Source: JAWWPY01 sp963822825 (GTDB taxonomy: Bacteria > Actinomycetota > Actinomycetes > Streptosporangiales > Streptosporangiaceae). Taken from it: 64,000 nt of DNA. This document shows positions 9,287 through 18,391 of this stretch, in pieces. Numbering within the stretch: the stretch's first letter is position 1; each line of letters starts with the position of its first letter. Position numbers and translations under genes: made by a program. The notes under the pieces were generated by a model. That model was not told the DNA's origin and ran no database searches. It saw nothing but the letters and a program-made list of their open reading frames with translations. The stretch is taken from contig CAWGIW010000008.1 of assembly GCA_963822825.1 (NCBI GenBank), positions 248,001-312,000 on the forward strand, in the 5' to 3' direction.

Positions 9287-10509
9287 GGCAGCTCCGCCGT
9301 CAGGCAGGTCGGGCCGCCTCCAGGACTGCTGATCCGCAGGATCCCATCGACGGAACTGACCCTTTGCGCCAGGCCGGCCAGTCCGGTGCCGCCGGACGGG
9401 TCCGCTCCGCCGACGCCGTCGTCGGTGACGGTTACCCGCAGGAGATCCCCGGTTCGCCTGACGGTCACCTCGGCGCGGCTGGCGCGGGCATGCTTGACGA
9501 CGTTGGCCAGCGCTTCAGAGACCACGAAGTAGGCGACCGCCTCCACGGTGGCCGATGGCCTGTAGTCCAAGCTGACCTGCAGGCGGACCGGCAGCGGCAC
9601 GCGGGCGACGAGCCCGGACAAGGCGGCGTCAAGCCCGCGATCCTCAAGCACGGCCGGATGCAGCCCGCGCACCAGGTCGCTGAGCGCCGCTATGGCCTCC
9701 TTGGCTTCACGGTGGGCCTGGTCGATCACCTCTTGTGCGCTATCGGGCAGGTCGGTGAGGGTGGCCCTGGCCAGGCCGAGGTTCACCGCCAGCGACACCA
9801 GGTGCTGCTGGGCGCCGTCGTGCAGGTCGCGTTCGATGCGGCGCCGCTCGGCGTCGGCGGCGTCAACCACGCCGGCCCGGCTCTCGGTCAGGGCCTCGAC
9901 CCGGCGCCGCAGCTCCCGGGCGTGGCTAGGACCCAGCAGAGCGCTGGCCGCCCGGGTTTCCAGCCGGACGGCCGCTCTGGTGAGCCACGCCGCGATGGCC
10001 AGGACGGCCAGACCGCCTGCCGTGATGTAGACCGCCTGGAATGTATAGCCGGCCTGGCTGAACTGCCACCCGGCTGGCAGGGGCCACACCCACAGGTAGA
10101 TGGTGGCCGCCATGATTCCCGCTGCCCACACGGCGAGCGCGAGCAGCTCCGCGGCGGCGCCGACTGGCGCCGCGACGGCGTGGTACCCGATCTGCCGCCA
10201 GGTATCCGGCGAGCGCAGCCAGGCGAGGAGGCGCCGCGGCCCCGGGCGTCCGGGTGCCGCGGCCGAGCGCGGCAGCCTCACCCCGGCCACGGTCCGGTAC
10301 CGCCGCCGCTGGGCCGCTGTGAGCGCCGGGGATGCGCCCAGCATCACCAGGAGGGGCACGAAACTGATCGCTGGCGCCGTCAGGACGAGCATGGCCAGCC
10401 AGATCCACAAAGCCACGGCGACCAGATGCAGCGGCAACCCGGCGGCGAGGAACAGACCATCTCGCCTTGCAATCGCCTGCGCGCGTCGCAGCGCCGCCGG
10501 GATGGCCAT
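9274..10509 (-). CDS. Membrane sensor histidine kinase (HisKA_3 type)
   Basis: 411 residues from ATG 10509 (MAIPAALRRAQ). About four membrane helices in residues 20-205 form the sensor. The dimerisation/phospho-acceptor helix is AERRRIERDLHDGAQQHLVS, with the His in DLHDGAQQ. The HATPase_c domain ends with DDGVGGADPSGGTGLAGL. The open frame continues upstream to 11082, but this lies opposite another gene and lacks domain similarity. Co-translated with the response regulator. This pair type often responds to cell-envelope stress, but no signal can be named here. Confidence 0.9.
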   Translation of the reverse strand: MAIPAALRRAQAIARRDGLFLAAGLPLHLVAVALWIWLAMLVLTAPAISFVPLLVMLGASPALTAAQRRRYRTVAGVRLPRSAAAPGRPGPRRLLAWLRSPDTWRQIGYHAVAAPVGAAAELLALAVWAAGIMAATIYLWVWPLPAGWQFSQAGYTFQAVYITAGGLAVLAIAAWLTRAAVRLETRAASALLGPSHARELRRRVEALTESRAGVVDAADAERRRIERDLHDGAQQHLVSLAVNLGLARATLTDLPDSAQEVIDQAHREAKEAIAALSDLVRGLHPAVLEDRGLDAALSGLVARVPLPVRLQVSLDYRPSATVEAVAYFVVSEALANVVKHARASRAEVTVRRTGDLLRVTVTDDGVGGADPSGGTGLAGLAQRVSSVDGILRISSPGGGPTCLTAELPCAP

Positions 10510-10678
10510 AAGGCCACCGTAGAGGGCCGGCCGGGCTGGCGCATGCCCGCCAGGTTCCAGGCCGGTGGTGAACCCAGGTCCACCAGGAAGTCGGGTCCTG
10601 GCGCTCCTGACCGGCGCCGGCCCGGCGGCCAGGCTTGCTTCCGTGACCAGGACCGGGACGCGGAAGGACGCCGAGCAG

Positions 10679-11164
10679 ATGCTCGCCGTCGATCCGGCCG
10701 CTGCTGGAGTACCTGAGCGCCAGCGGGGCCGCGCAGCGGGGTCACCCGGGAATCGCGGGACCGCCCTCGCACCGCCGGCACGCCGGCCCGGGGAGCCGCG
10801 GTGGCTGGGCCGGGCGCTGATGTGGGCCGGCATCGCTCTGGTGCCGTGGCTCATCGTCCTGGTGATCACGCTGCCCGCCAGCACGCGCGTCACCCACTGG
10901 CCCGCTGCGTGGGCGGGACTGGACGCGCTGGAATCACTCGGCCTGGCCGTTACCGGGTGGCTACTGCGGCGCGGTGACTCGCGGCACTGCCTCACGGCCG
11001 CCGCGACGGCCGCGTTCCTGGTCGCTGACGCCTGGATGGACGTGACGACCGCGACACCCGGCGCCAGCCTGGCCACGGCCATCGCGATGGCCGTGTGCGC
11101 GGAGCTGCCCGCGGCCGGGCTCTGCGCGGTCCTGGCGATCCGCTCACTTCGCCGGCCGGCCTGA
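10679..11164 (+). CDS. Small membrane protein of unknown function
   Basis: About 161 residues if started at ATG 10679, where GGAAGGA (10662-10668) is well placed. After a charged N-terminus come about three or four hydrophobic segments (ALMWAGIALVPWLIVLVITL, LGLAVTGWLL, LTAAATAAFLVADAW, AIAMAVCAELPAAGLCAVLAI). I do not recognise the family. It lies 45 bp before a methyltransferase on the same strand and is divergent from the histidine kinase, so the kinase system might control it (inference). GTG 10565 and 10641 are alternative starts. Confidence 0.55.
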   Translation: MLAVDPAAAGVPERQRGRAAGSPGNRGTALAPPARRPGEPRWLGRALMWAGIALVPWLIVLVITLPASTRVTHWPAAWAGLDALESLGLAVTGWLLRRGDSRHCLTAAATAAFLVADAWMDVTTATPGASLATAIAMAVCAELPAAGLCAVLAIRSLRRPA

Positions 11165-11208
11165 CTCCCGGGCCCCGTTCCGCAATCAAGAAGCTAATCG
11201 GAGGAAAC

Positions 11209-11838
11209 ATGATATTCACTACCCGGCCCCGCCAGCGGATGGCCGGCCTGGCGCTGGCCGCCGGGGCCGCGACGGCAGCATGGTGGCTCGCGGACACGGC
11301 CCCCTACCCCTACTCCCAGCGGCTGCTCCTGAACCTGCCGCTCCCCTTCCTGACCTCAGCGCGCCTGGACGGCATGCTGGCGCCGCGGCCGGGAGAGCGG
11401 ATCCTGGAGGTAGGGCCCGGAACAGGTCTTCAGTCGCTTCATGTCGCTCCGCAACTGGGCCCCGGCGGGCGGCTGGACGTCCTCGATATCCAGCCGGAAA
11501 TGCTCGACCACGTGGCACGCCATGCCGCGCGCCGCCGCATCACCACCATCGTGCCCGCCCTGGCAAACGCCTGCGAGCTCCCCTACCCAGATGGCGTCTT
11601 CGATGCGGTGTACTTGATAACCGTCCTCGGCGAGATCCCAGATCCCGGCCAGGCGCTACGCGAGATGACCCGCGTCTTGTCCCCGGGCGGGCGGCTAGTG
11701 GTCGGCGAGTTCTTCGACAGGCACTGGATCCCGTTCCGCCGCCTGCGCAGCCTCGCCATCGCATGCGGCCTGCACCCAGACATGCACCGCGGAACCACGC
11801 TCGCCTACCTGGCGCGGTTCCGGTCCGGGCCGCCCTAA
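11209..11838 (+). CDS. Class I SAM-dependent methyltransferase, membrane-anchored
   Basis: 209 residues; ATG 11209 follows GGAGG (11200-11204). The N-terminus carries a hydrophobic stretch (MAGLALAAGAATAAWWLAD), likely a membrane anchor. The SAM site motif I is ILEVGPGTGLQS, motif II DVLDIQPEML, then VYLITVLGEIPDPGQAL and LSPGGRLVVGEFF. It belongs to the UbiE/Methyltransf_11 group, and the substrate (lipid or quinone-like) is unknown. It probably shares a transcript with the membrane protein upstream. Confidence 0.8.
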   Translation: MIFTTRPRQRMAGLALAAGAATAAWWLADTAPYPYSQRLLLNLPLPFLTSARLDGMLAPRPGERILEVGPGTGLQSLHVAPQLGPGGRLDVLDIQPEMLDHVARHAARRRITTIVPALANACELPYPDGVFDAVYLITVLGEIPDPGQALREMTRVLSPGGRLVVGEFFDRHWIPFRRLRSLAIACGLHPDMHRGTTLAYLARFRSGPP

Positions 11839-11963
11839 GAGCTCCTAGCAAAGTGAGGTGGTGGCCAGCCGGCACCAGCAGATGATGCCACAGGCCAGGC
11901 TGAGGAAGGTGGGCCAGCAGTCCGGCTCAGCCGCGCCGTCGGCCCCCTGTGTGCCCACGAGCG

Positions 11964-13034
11964 TCAGGATCGCGCGTAGCGCTCAGCGTGAGTACGCATG
12001 ATGGATTCAATAGCGAACCCTGCCGCGAACGCGGCTGCGACTGTGAGGCCAAGAAGCCCAGCGAACTGGCCGTTTCCAGCGGAATTCGCATTCGTGCCGA
12101 TCATCCACCACAACGAGTTGCGGAAGGCAAGAGCCACGAGTGCTGCAAGGCATGCAATAACCATCGCATCGATCAGCCTCCGCCGCACCCCCGCGAGCGG
12201 GGCGCCACTGCGGACCACGCCGAGATAGGAACCCGCCAGCATCAAGAAGGCGAACATTCCGCAGGTGAGCAGGCCCACCGTAAGCAAGGTCGAGGCGAGG
12301 AAGTCCCCCTCCCGGATTCCCTGATTGAGGCCCACTGCGGTACCGAAAGCCAGTGAGGCAAGCGCGGCTCCCAGGATCGGGTGCTGGCGCAGGCGCGCGA
12401 CAACGGTCCGGTCGCACCAGGCGATGACTAGCGTCACGAGGGAGCGGAAAGGCCCGAACCAACGGCTTTCTCTGCGGGCGACGAGGATAGCGTCGCCGAG
12501 CCAGTCATCCACCGCCTTGCTGCGCGGTGGGCCGGGGCGTCCGAGACGGGGCGCGCGCATCAGCATGACGGCGGCCCTAATGTCGAGGCCAGTGACGACG
12601 GCAAGACCCGCAACGAGGGCGGTTGTCGTGCCGTCGTCCCACTGCGCCCGGTTGGCTCCACTCGCCACGCTGATCCAGCAGGAGGCCAGGGTGGCGGTCA
12701 TGACGATGCCGGCGACCCGGCAGCCCCGCAGGACGGAGCGCGCCCGTTCTGCCGGAAGCACCTCGACTTTCCGGCAGAGCGACACCTGGACGATGAAGAA
12801 GGCAGTGGTCAGCGGAACGAGGAACATCGCGAATGAGTAAAGCGTGTCGTACGGGTCGTTCAGCCAGGGCGCGTGATCGTAAACGGGCTTGGCCTGCTTG
12901 GTCGGCACTGTGAAGACAAAGAAGGCGATGGCGGTCCAGAGGGTACTGAAGGCAGCTTTCCCGATCGCCACGCGGCGCCGGTCTCCCACCGCCAGTTGCT
13001 GCCGTTCATCGCCGCGGTTCGCTTCATCGCTCAT
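11964..13034 (-). CDS. Polytopic membrane protein of unknown function
   Basis: 356 residues from ATG 13034 (MSDEANRGDER); longer frames to 13157 have no support. About eight hydrophobic segments include AFSTLWTAIAFFVFTV, FAMFLVPLTTAFFIVQV, LLTVGLLTCGMFAFLMLAG and LLGLTVAAAFAAGFAI. No family recognised and no catalytic motif visible. It stands alone between a methyltransferase on the other strand and another on the same strand. Confidence 0.6.
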   Translation of the reverse strand: MSDEANRGDERQQLAVGDRRRVAIGKAAFSTLWTAIAFFVFTVPTKQAKPVYDHAPWLNDPYDTLYSFAMFLVPLTTAFFIVQVSLCRKVEVLPAERARSVLRGCRVAGIVMTATLASCWISVASGANRAQWDDGTTTALVAGLAVVTGLDIRAAVMLMRAPRLGRPGPPRSKAVDDWLGDAILVARRESRWFGPFRSLVTLVIAWCDRTVVARLRQHPILGAALASLAFGTAVGLNQGIREGDFLASTLLTVGLLTCGMFAFLMLAGSYLGVVRSGAPLAGVRRRLIDAMVIACLAALVALAFRNSLWWMIGTNANSAGNGQFAGLLGLTVAAAFAAGFAIESIMRTHAERYARS

Positions 13035-13166
13035 GGGCCCGAGTATCCCAGAGCGCCGCGACGTAGGGCAGCGGACACGACTCGTACGATTCCGTCTGCC
13101 TTCCCCATCGCACCCGGACGCTGACCTTCTTACGTTTGTAAGCACTGCCGACGCCATTTCCGGATC

Positions 13167-13844
13167 TTATGGAGCCTCGGCGGTGAACCAGGCGTGATCG
13201 TCGGTGAGCCAGCGGCCGAACCGCAGGCCGGCCGAGCCGAGATCGTCCGCGAGTTCGCGCTCGCTGATCTCCCACGCGCCCCACGAATGCGTCCACACCC
13301 GGTCCCCAAACTGGTATTCGACCTCGATGAACAGGCGCGGCGGCTCCCAGCGGGCCGAGCGGATGACCCGCCGGATGCCGCCAGGCTCGTCTCGCACCCG
13401 CGGTGCCTGGCCGACCGTGCCGAACCACGAAGGCGCCTGCTGCTGGAACACCGCTACGCCGCCGGAGCGTAGATGCCTTCGGCAGGCGGCCAGGAACTTA
13501 CCCCGCAGCGAAGATTCTTCGTTGATCAGGGTGCTGGCCAGTACGACCGCGTCAAACGTGCGATCAAGGTCCAGCTCCTCGATCCTGCAGCAGACGGTCG
13601 GCAGATCCGGGACATGGGCCAGCATCGCCCGGGAATCGTCCACTCCGAGCACCTGATGGCCCAACCCAGCCAGCGGGCGCAGGATGCGGCCGGTGCCGCA
13701 GCCCAGCTCGAGGACCGACGCGCCTTCGGGGACGGCGGAATGCACGATCTCCGCCTCGCCGAACGGCGGAAGCAGCGCGTAGAAGTCAACTGCGCATCCG
13801 TCGCTGGTGATCTCACCCGGCCCAGTACCCACGTTATGTTCCAC
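13167..13844 (-). CDS. Class I SAM-dependent methyltransferase
   Basis: About 225 residues if started at GTG 13844; the frame is open to 13961. The SAM loop is SVLELGCGTGRILRPL, with the acidic residue in VLGVDDSRAML and motif post-I DAVVLASTLINEE. FQQQAPSWFG and WTHSWGAWEISERELADDL follow, typical of Methyltransf_25-like enzymes of small-molecule type. A 9-bp inverted repeat (GGACGTCGG 13856-13864 / CCGACGTCC 13891-13899) lies just upstream and may be an operator. The substrate is not predictable. Confidence 0.78.
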   Translation of the reverse strand: MEHNVGTGPGEITSDGCAVDFYALLPPFGEAEIVHSAVPEGASVLELGCGTGRILRPLAGLGHQVLGVDDSRAMLAHVPDLPTVCCRIEELDLDRTFDAVVLASTLINEESSLRGKFLAACRRHLRSGGVAVFQQQAPSWFGTVGQAPRVRDEPGGIRRVIRSARWEPPRLFIEVEYQFGDRVWTHSWGAWEISERELADDLGSAGLRFGRWLTDDHAWFTAEAP

Positions 13845-14084
13845 GCACGAAAAACGGACGTCGGCGCAAGCAGCATTCCCCGGACACTCACCGACGTCCT
13901 TCTCTCCCGCCCCGGCCGACCGACCATGGGGCGGCAACTCCGCTGCTCTTGCCGCGTACATGACGCCGTCTAGAACTCTGGGCGGCTTGTGGTCCAGCCG
14001 CTCGAAATCGGCGAGCTACGCTGAAACGATCCCTTCGCTTGTCGGCTCCGGTCCCCGGGGCGGGATGAGCATGACGCGAGCGGT

Positions 14085-15410
14085 GTCGTATTCGTATGTG
14101 TGCAAAGTACGCCGGGCGGCGGCGGGCGGAGATCGAGGCGGAGCGCCGCGGGAGCGCGGGGAGCGTGGCGGGGTTCGTGCCGCAGGCCAAGGAGCCGGGC
14201 GCGGAGGCGGAGGTGGACTTCGGCGACGACGGCGGTGTGCCTGGGCGGGCAGCTGGTGACCTGCCACCTGTTCGCCTACCGGCTGTCGTGCTCGGGGAAG
14301 GGCGTGCACCGCGTGTATGCCAGCGAGAGCGCAGGAGGCCTTTCTCGAGGGGCATGTGACCGCGTTCGAGGTGACCGGCGGGGTGCCGTGGCGGCATATC
14401 CGCTATGACAACCTGTCGCCGGCGGTGGCGAAGGTGCTGGCTGGGACGCAGCCGGGCGGAGACGATCGCGGTGGCTGTCGTTTAGGTCGTGGTACGGGTT
14501 CGAGGCATTTTATTGCGAGCCGGGGCTGGGCGGGGCTCATGAGAAAGGCGGCGTGGAGGGTGATATTGGACGGTTCCGGCGCCTGCTGGTGCCGGTCCCG
14601 GATGTGCCGTCGCTGGCGGAACTCAACGCCCGGCTGGCTGAGGCGGATGCCGCTGATGACGGCACGGCACATCGCCTACCGGGCAGCCACCGTCGGTGAG
14701 GACTTCGCCGCCGAGGCGCCGCGGCTGGCGGCGCTGCCGGGCGAGCCGTTCGATACCGCCGCGGTGCTGTGGCCGCGGGCGGACCGGTACGCGCGGATCA
14801 GCGTCGGCAAGTGCCGGTATCCGTCCGGCGGCTGATCAGATGCGCGGGTGCGAGTGAGCTGACGCGAACGAGCTGCGACGTGTTCGACGGGCTCGCAGCT
14901 GGTGGAGGTCCATCGCGGCTGGCCGCGTCCGGCGCCGAGCACTGGAGCTGGATCATTACCTGGAGATCTTGCTACGCAAGCGGGTGCGCTGCGGCTCGGC
15001 GCCGCTGGCGCAGGCGCGGGACGGCGGGAGAGTCACGCGCGCATGACGCGCTGTGGGCGGCGGCGAGTGCCGGTCGGTGACGGGCCGGGACGGGCGCTGA
15101 TCGAGGTGCTGCTGCTGCACCGGCGGATGCCCGCAGTGAGGGTGGCGCTGGGATCGCGGCGGCGCTGGTGGCGGGACCTGCTCCCCGATGTGGTCGCGGT
15201 CGAGGCCCGCAAGCACGCCGCGGCCGTCCCTGGCGCGCCGGAGAGGAGGCCGGACGCGCTGCGCCCGACGGCGCCGGCGGTGATCACGCTGCCGCGCCGA
15301 GACGGCGGGCTGCCGGAGAGAGAACGGCCCGTCGGTGGCCGCCTACGACCAGCTGCTGGACCCGCCCGGGCGCCGGGGAGGCAGGCGCGAGATGGCCCGC
15401 AGCGCGTGAT
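14085..15410 (+). pseudogene. istA: IS21 transposase IstA remnant
   Basis: Pieces of an IstA integrase spread over several frames: RRRAEIEAERRGSAGSVAGF and EAEVDFGD (the catalytic-core lead-in) in one, QLVTCHLFAYRLSCSGK in another, AFLEGHVTAFEVTGGVPW and IRYDNLSPAVAKVL in a third, then HEKGGVEGDIGRFRR and PFDTAAVLWPRADRYARISV. These are the order and wording of IS21 transposases. At least four frame changes and an absent N-terminal HTH make it inactive. Confidence 0.75.
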
Positions 15411-15429
15411 GAGCTGACCGACACCGCGG

Positions 15430-16179
15430 CTAGACGCTGCGATCGATCAGGCCTGCCGGATCCTGCGGCTGCCGACGATCCGGGAACGGCACGGCGAGAT
15501 CGCCGCCGCCGCCACCCGCGAGCAAGGCGACAAGGGATACTGACCGACGGCATTCGCTGGAATGCGACGACGGGAGATGCGCCGCAAGGCCCGGCTGGTC
15601 TGCGAGGCCGCCTTCCCGCGGCCGAAGCGGCTCGAGGACTTCGACTTCGCCGCCAACCCCGACGTGCGCGCCGCGCTGATCGCACACCCTGGCCCGCTCC
15701 GCGTGGGTGGCCGCCGGGCAGCCGCGGATGCCTGATCGGCGACTCGGGCACCGGCAAGTCGCGACCTGCTGATCGGGCTGGGCACCGCCGCCGCCGAGAA
15801 CGGCTACCGGGTGCGGTACGTCACGGCCGCCGCGCTGGTCAACGAGCTGGTCGAGGCCGCCGACGACAAGACGCTGTCGCGGGTGATCAGCCGCTACGGC
15901 CGCATCGACCTTTTGTGCCTGGACGAGCTCGGCTACATCGGGCTGGACCGGCGCGGCGCCGAGCTCTTGTTCCAGGTTTTCACCGAGCGAGAGGAAAAAG
16001 CCTCCATCGCGATCGCGTCCAACGCCGCGTTCAGCGAGTGGGCCGCCACCTTCTCCGACCCCCGGCTGTGCGCCGCGATCGTCGACCGGCTCACCTACGA
16101 CGCCCACATCATCCAGACCGGCGCCGGCTCCTACCGGCTGCGCACCGCCACCGCCCGCCACCAGGCCACCAGGACCTGA
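15430..16179 (+). pseudogene. istB: IS21 helper ATPase IstB remnant
   Basis: The AAA+ helper of IS21 transposition, split over frames. The start region carries AAATREQGDKG, then RRKARLVCEAAFPRPKRLED, then the Walker A GDSGTGKS near 15737-15760. After a frameshift the last 122 codons (15811-16179) are intact: LLCLDELGYIGLDRRGAELL (Walker B), SNAAFSEWAATFSDPRLCAA and the usual C-terminus. It cannot make a functional ATPase as it stands. Confidence 0.8.
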
Positions 16180-16328
16180 CGTGCGCCCCGGACGGCACAC
16201 CTCATGACGTCAATCCGCCAGCCCGGCAGTGACCACCACCACCCCAGACCCGTTCTCTTTTCTTTCTTCTCACCCCCCTGATCAGAAAAGAAAAGAAAAG
16301 GAATGCATGACACCGGAAGGCAGCCGCC
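16180..16328. other. Short intergenic region with a pyrimidine/purine mirror tract
   Basis: TTCTCTTTTCTTTCTTCT (16253-16270) is followed after about ten bases by GAAAAGAAAAGAAAAGG (16285-16301). The two tracts can pair imperfectly to form a hairpin, possibly a terminator of the IS21 remnant; the purine tract also sits upstream of the next gene. Confidence 0.35.
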
Positions 16329-17354
16329 ATGACCAGCAACAACGCCCCCGGCCAGCCCGCCGCCAGCACCACCAGCGATGACACCGCGCCCGGCACGCCC
16401 CCGCCAGCCGCCTGCAAGCGGCCCGGCTGCGCGAACACCCTGCCCCCACCCGGCCGCGGCAGAGCACGGCAGTTCTGCAGCGACGACTGCGCCCGTGCCT
16501 ACCACAACCACGCCCGGCTCCCGGCCCCGGGCCCCGGCGGCGACACCACCAGCACGGACCCGCTCGCCGCACTCGAAACCCTGACCCGCCAGGCCGCCGC
16601 ACTCATCCGCGCCGCCCGCGACCAGGCCGCCTACCTCGACCCCGCCCACATCCGGGTCCTGATCGCCGACGCCGACGCCGGCCGCCGCCGCGCCGAGGCC
16701 GCCGCTGTCACCGCCCAGGCCCACGCCGCCGAAGCCGGCGCAGAGACCCAGGCCCTCGCCGAAGCCCTCGCCGCCGCCCGCGACGCCCAGCACACCGCCG
16801 AGGCTGCCGCCGCCCAGGCGGCCACCACCGCCCGCGCAGCCGCCGCCGAAGCCGCCGCCGCCCGCCGCGACGCCCGCGAGCAGATCACCGCAACCCAGGC
16901 CCAGGCCAGCGAGCAGATCACCGCAGCCCGCCAGGACGCCGCCCGGCACGCCAGCGAGCGTGACACCGCGCTGCAAGCCGCCCGGGACGCAGCTCACCGC
17001 GCCGACACCGAAACCAGCCGCGCCCGCCAGGCCGAAACCGACGCCCGCGCCGAAACCACCCACGTCCGCGCCGACGCCGCCCGCGAACGCGAGACCCTCC
17101 GCGAGAACCACCAGGCCCAGCTCACCGCCGCCAGCGCCCTCACCGCCGCCGAACGCGCCCGCGCCGAACGCGCCGAACAGCAACTCGACACCGAACGCGC
17201 CGAACGCCGCCACCTCACCGCACCTGGCACCGCCACCAGCAACGGCCACGCCCCCGGCAAGAAAACCCCGGCCACCAGCCCAGCACCCAAAATGCTTCCC
17301 CAGGTCAGCAGCGGTATCTGCCAGTGCAGCCATGCGCCGCCGAGGATGCGATAA
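16329..17354 (+). CDS. Zinc-finger plus long Ala-rich coiled-coil protein, function unknown
   Basis: 341 residues. A short treble-clef-like motif at about 29-55 has a C-x4-C pair (CKRPGC) and a C-x3-C pair (CSDDC) with a following His, as seen in FCS- or MYM-like fingers. Residues about 85-290 are almost pure Ala/Arg/Glu/Gln heptads, a long parallel coiled coil resembling KfrA-type plasmid proteins. Codon use is extremely C-rich at third positions. The last dozen codons and the stop come from dispersed-repeat copy 3, so the original C-terminus was probably replaced. Possible DNA-binding or scaffold protein; function not assignable. Confidence 0.65.
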   Translation: MTSNNAPGQPAASTTSDDTAPGTPPPAACKRPGCANTLPPPGRGRARQFCSDDCARAYHNHARLPAPGPGGDTTSTDPLAALETLTRQAAALIRAARDQAAYLDPAHIRVLIADADAGRRRAEAAAVTAQAHAAEAGAETQALAEALAAARDAQHTAEAAAAQAATTARAAAAEAAAARRDAREQITATQAQASEQITAARQDAARHASERDTALQAARDAAHRADTETSRARQAETDARAETTHVRADAARERETLRENHQAQLTAASALTAAERARAERAEQQLDTERAERRHLTAPGTATSNGHAPGKKTPATSPAPKMLPQVSSGICQCSHAPPRMR

Positions 17355-17368
17355 CCACACATGTCGCC
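17321..17368 (+). repeat. Dispersed repeat, copy 3
   Basis: CAGTGCAGCCATGCGCCGCC (17322-17341) then GCGATAACCACACATGT. It provides the stop codon of the coiled-coil gene (ATGCGATAA). The left half aligns best with copy 4. Confidence 0.65.
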
Positions 17369-17516
17369 AATCTCTCTGAATGAAGCGCTAGCCCGCAGCA
17401 ACGAGAAGGATCAAGGCCGTGCCTCGCGAGTTACGGACAGTCTGGGGTGCTCACGGTAGAAGGCGCCTGTGCTGATCGGTGATCCGGTAGCACCGTGCTA
17501 CTGGTTCGCCGCCTGT

Positions 17517-17876
17517 TCAGAGCCACGCCTCGCCGTTGGCTAGGTCTTTCTCTCCTGGGTACCGGTTGAGGATCTCTTCGAGAGCAGCGATGATCCTGCC
17601 GGTATCGGCCTTGGTGCGGCGGTAGCTGCCGGGCATGAAGATCATGCCGAAGTGGCCAGCCCCGCCGGGTGTTATTGCCTCATGGTGCAGCGGGCGGAAG
17701 TCGCGAAGGTTATTTGTGACGACGGTGCGGTGCTCAGCGCGGGCGAGCGCCAGCACCTCAGGATCTGACAGTGCCTCACGGTCAGGATTACCCGCGACCG
17801 GCTCTACGTCATGTCCGCGTGAGCGCAACTCCCGGGCGATCGCCGGACTCAGCATCTCATCCAGCAGCAGCTTCAC
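17517..17876 (-). CDS. DUF5615 PIN-like toxin
   Basis: 119 residues. The start MKLLLDEMLSPAIARELRSR is the hallmark of DUF5615/Mut7-C PIN-like nucleases, with the first acidic residues in LLDEM and later ones in EVLALARAEHRTVVTNNLRDF (Asp in the NN-x-x-DF motif). Such proteins act as ribonuclease toxins. Its ATG overlaps the stop of the gene upstream by four bases (ATGA), the standard toxin-antitoxin coupling with antitoxin first. Confidence 0.82.
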   Translation of the reverse strand: MKLLLDEMLSPAIARELRSRGHDVEPVAGNPDREALSDPEVLALARAEHRTVVTNNLRDFRPLHHEAITPGGAGHFGMIFMPGSYRRTKADTGRIIAALEEILNRYPGEKDLANGEAWL

Positions 17877-18286
17877 CGCCGGAGGGCGGCCTGCCCGGCC
17901 AGGTAGGCTGCGTGCGCCTCAGCAGCCTCCTGCTCGTTGGCCTCGATCTGCTGGTCGATCTCTGCTGCGTAGGCGCCGTAATAGGCGATCGCGGCCTGGA
18001 CCAGGCCGAGCGGGATCTCCAGGTAGCGCGCTGACTCGGCGGCGTCGCCGCCGTTGTCGCGGACGACCCCGATGACTTCCCAGACGTCCTTCCCAGTCCC
18101 GATCAGCCGGGCGCGGCGGCCCGCTGGGCCTTCGGCGAACCGGACCAGCGGATGCTCATCCATCCGCAGGCCTTCCTCGACGTAGCGCTGCGCGAGGGTC
18201 CGGGGCGCCAGGTGAACACGCTGGGCACGGGCGCCTAGGCGGCTAATCGTGGCGTCATTCAGGCGAACGCTCAGTGGCTGGCTCAT
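17873..18286 (-). CDS. Antitoxin of the DUF5615 pair (RHH/DUF433-like)
   Basis: 137 residues from ATG 18286 (MSQPLSVRLNDATISRLGAR). The N-terminus looks like a ribbon-helix-helix strand and helix, suited to bind operator DNA. The middle, about residues 55-110, resembles the DUF433 wHTH usually paired with DUF5615 (ESARYLEIPLGLVQAAIAYY). The acidic, Ala/Glu-rich C-terminus probably wraps the toxin. Translationally coupled to the toxin. Autorepression through the dyad just upstream is likely (inference). Confidence 0.75.
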   Translation of the reverse strand: MSQPLSVRLNDATISRLGARAQRVHLAPRTLAQRYVEEGLRMDEHPLVRFAEGPAGRRARLIGTGKDVWEVIGVVRDNGGDAAESARYLEIPLGLVQAAIAYYGAYAAEIDQQIEANEQEAAEAHAAYLAGQAALRR

Positions 18287-18292
18287 GTAGTT

Positions 18293-18302
18293 CACTGTAG
18301 TG
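18293..18302. promoter_or_regulatory. Candidate antitoxin operator
   Basis: Dyad CACT-GT-AGTG six bases upstream of the antitoxin ATG, beside a further ACTAC direct repeat. Position and size suit autorepression by an RHH antitoxin. Inference from position only. Confidence 0.35.
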
Positions 18303-18391
18303 CGCAGTAGCACGGCAGCCAAGAAGCATCCCGGCCGCCAGGCGACCTGGACGCCAGCAGCAGGCTTCGCGGCAGCACGGGCAGTCGCCGT

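Larger units (their letters stand above)
14085..16179 (+). mobile_element. Degenerate IS21-family element
   Basis: Remnants of the paired IS21 genes istA and istB in the right order and on one strand, both broken by several frameshifts; the first third of istA is missing. I could not find terminal inverted repeats. It is not autonomous now. Its insertion probably delivered or bordered the following zinc-finger/coiled-coil gene. Confidence 0.75.
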
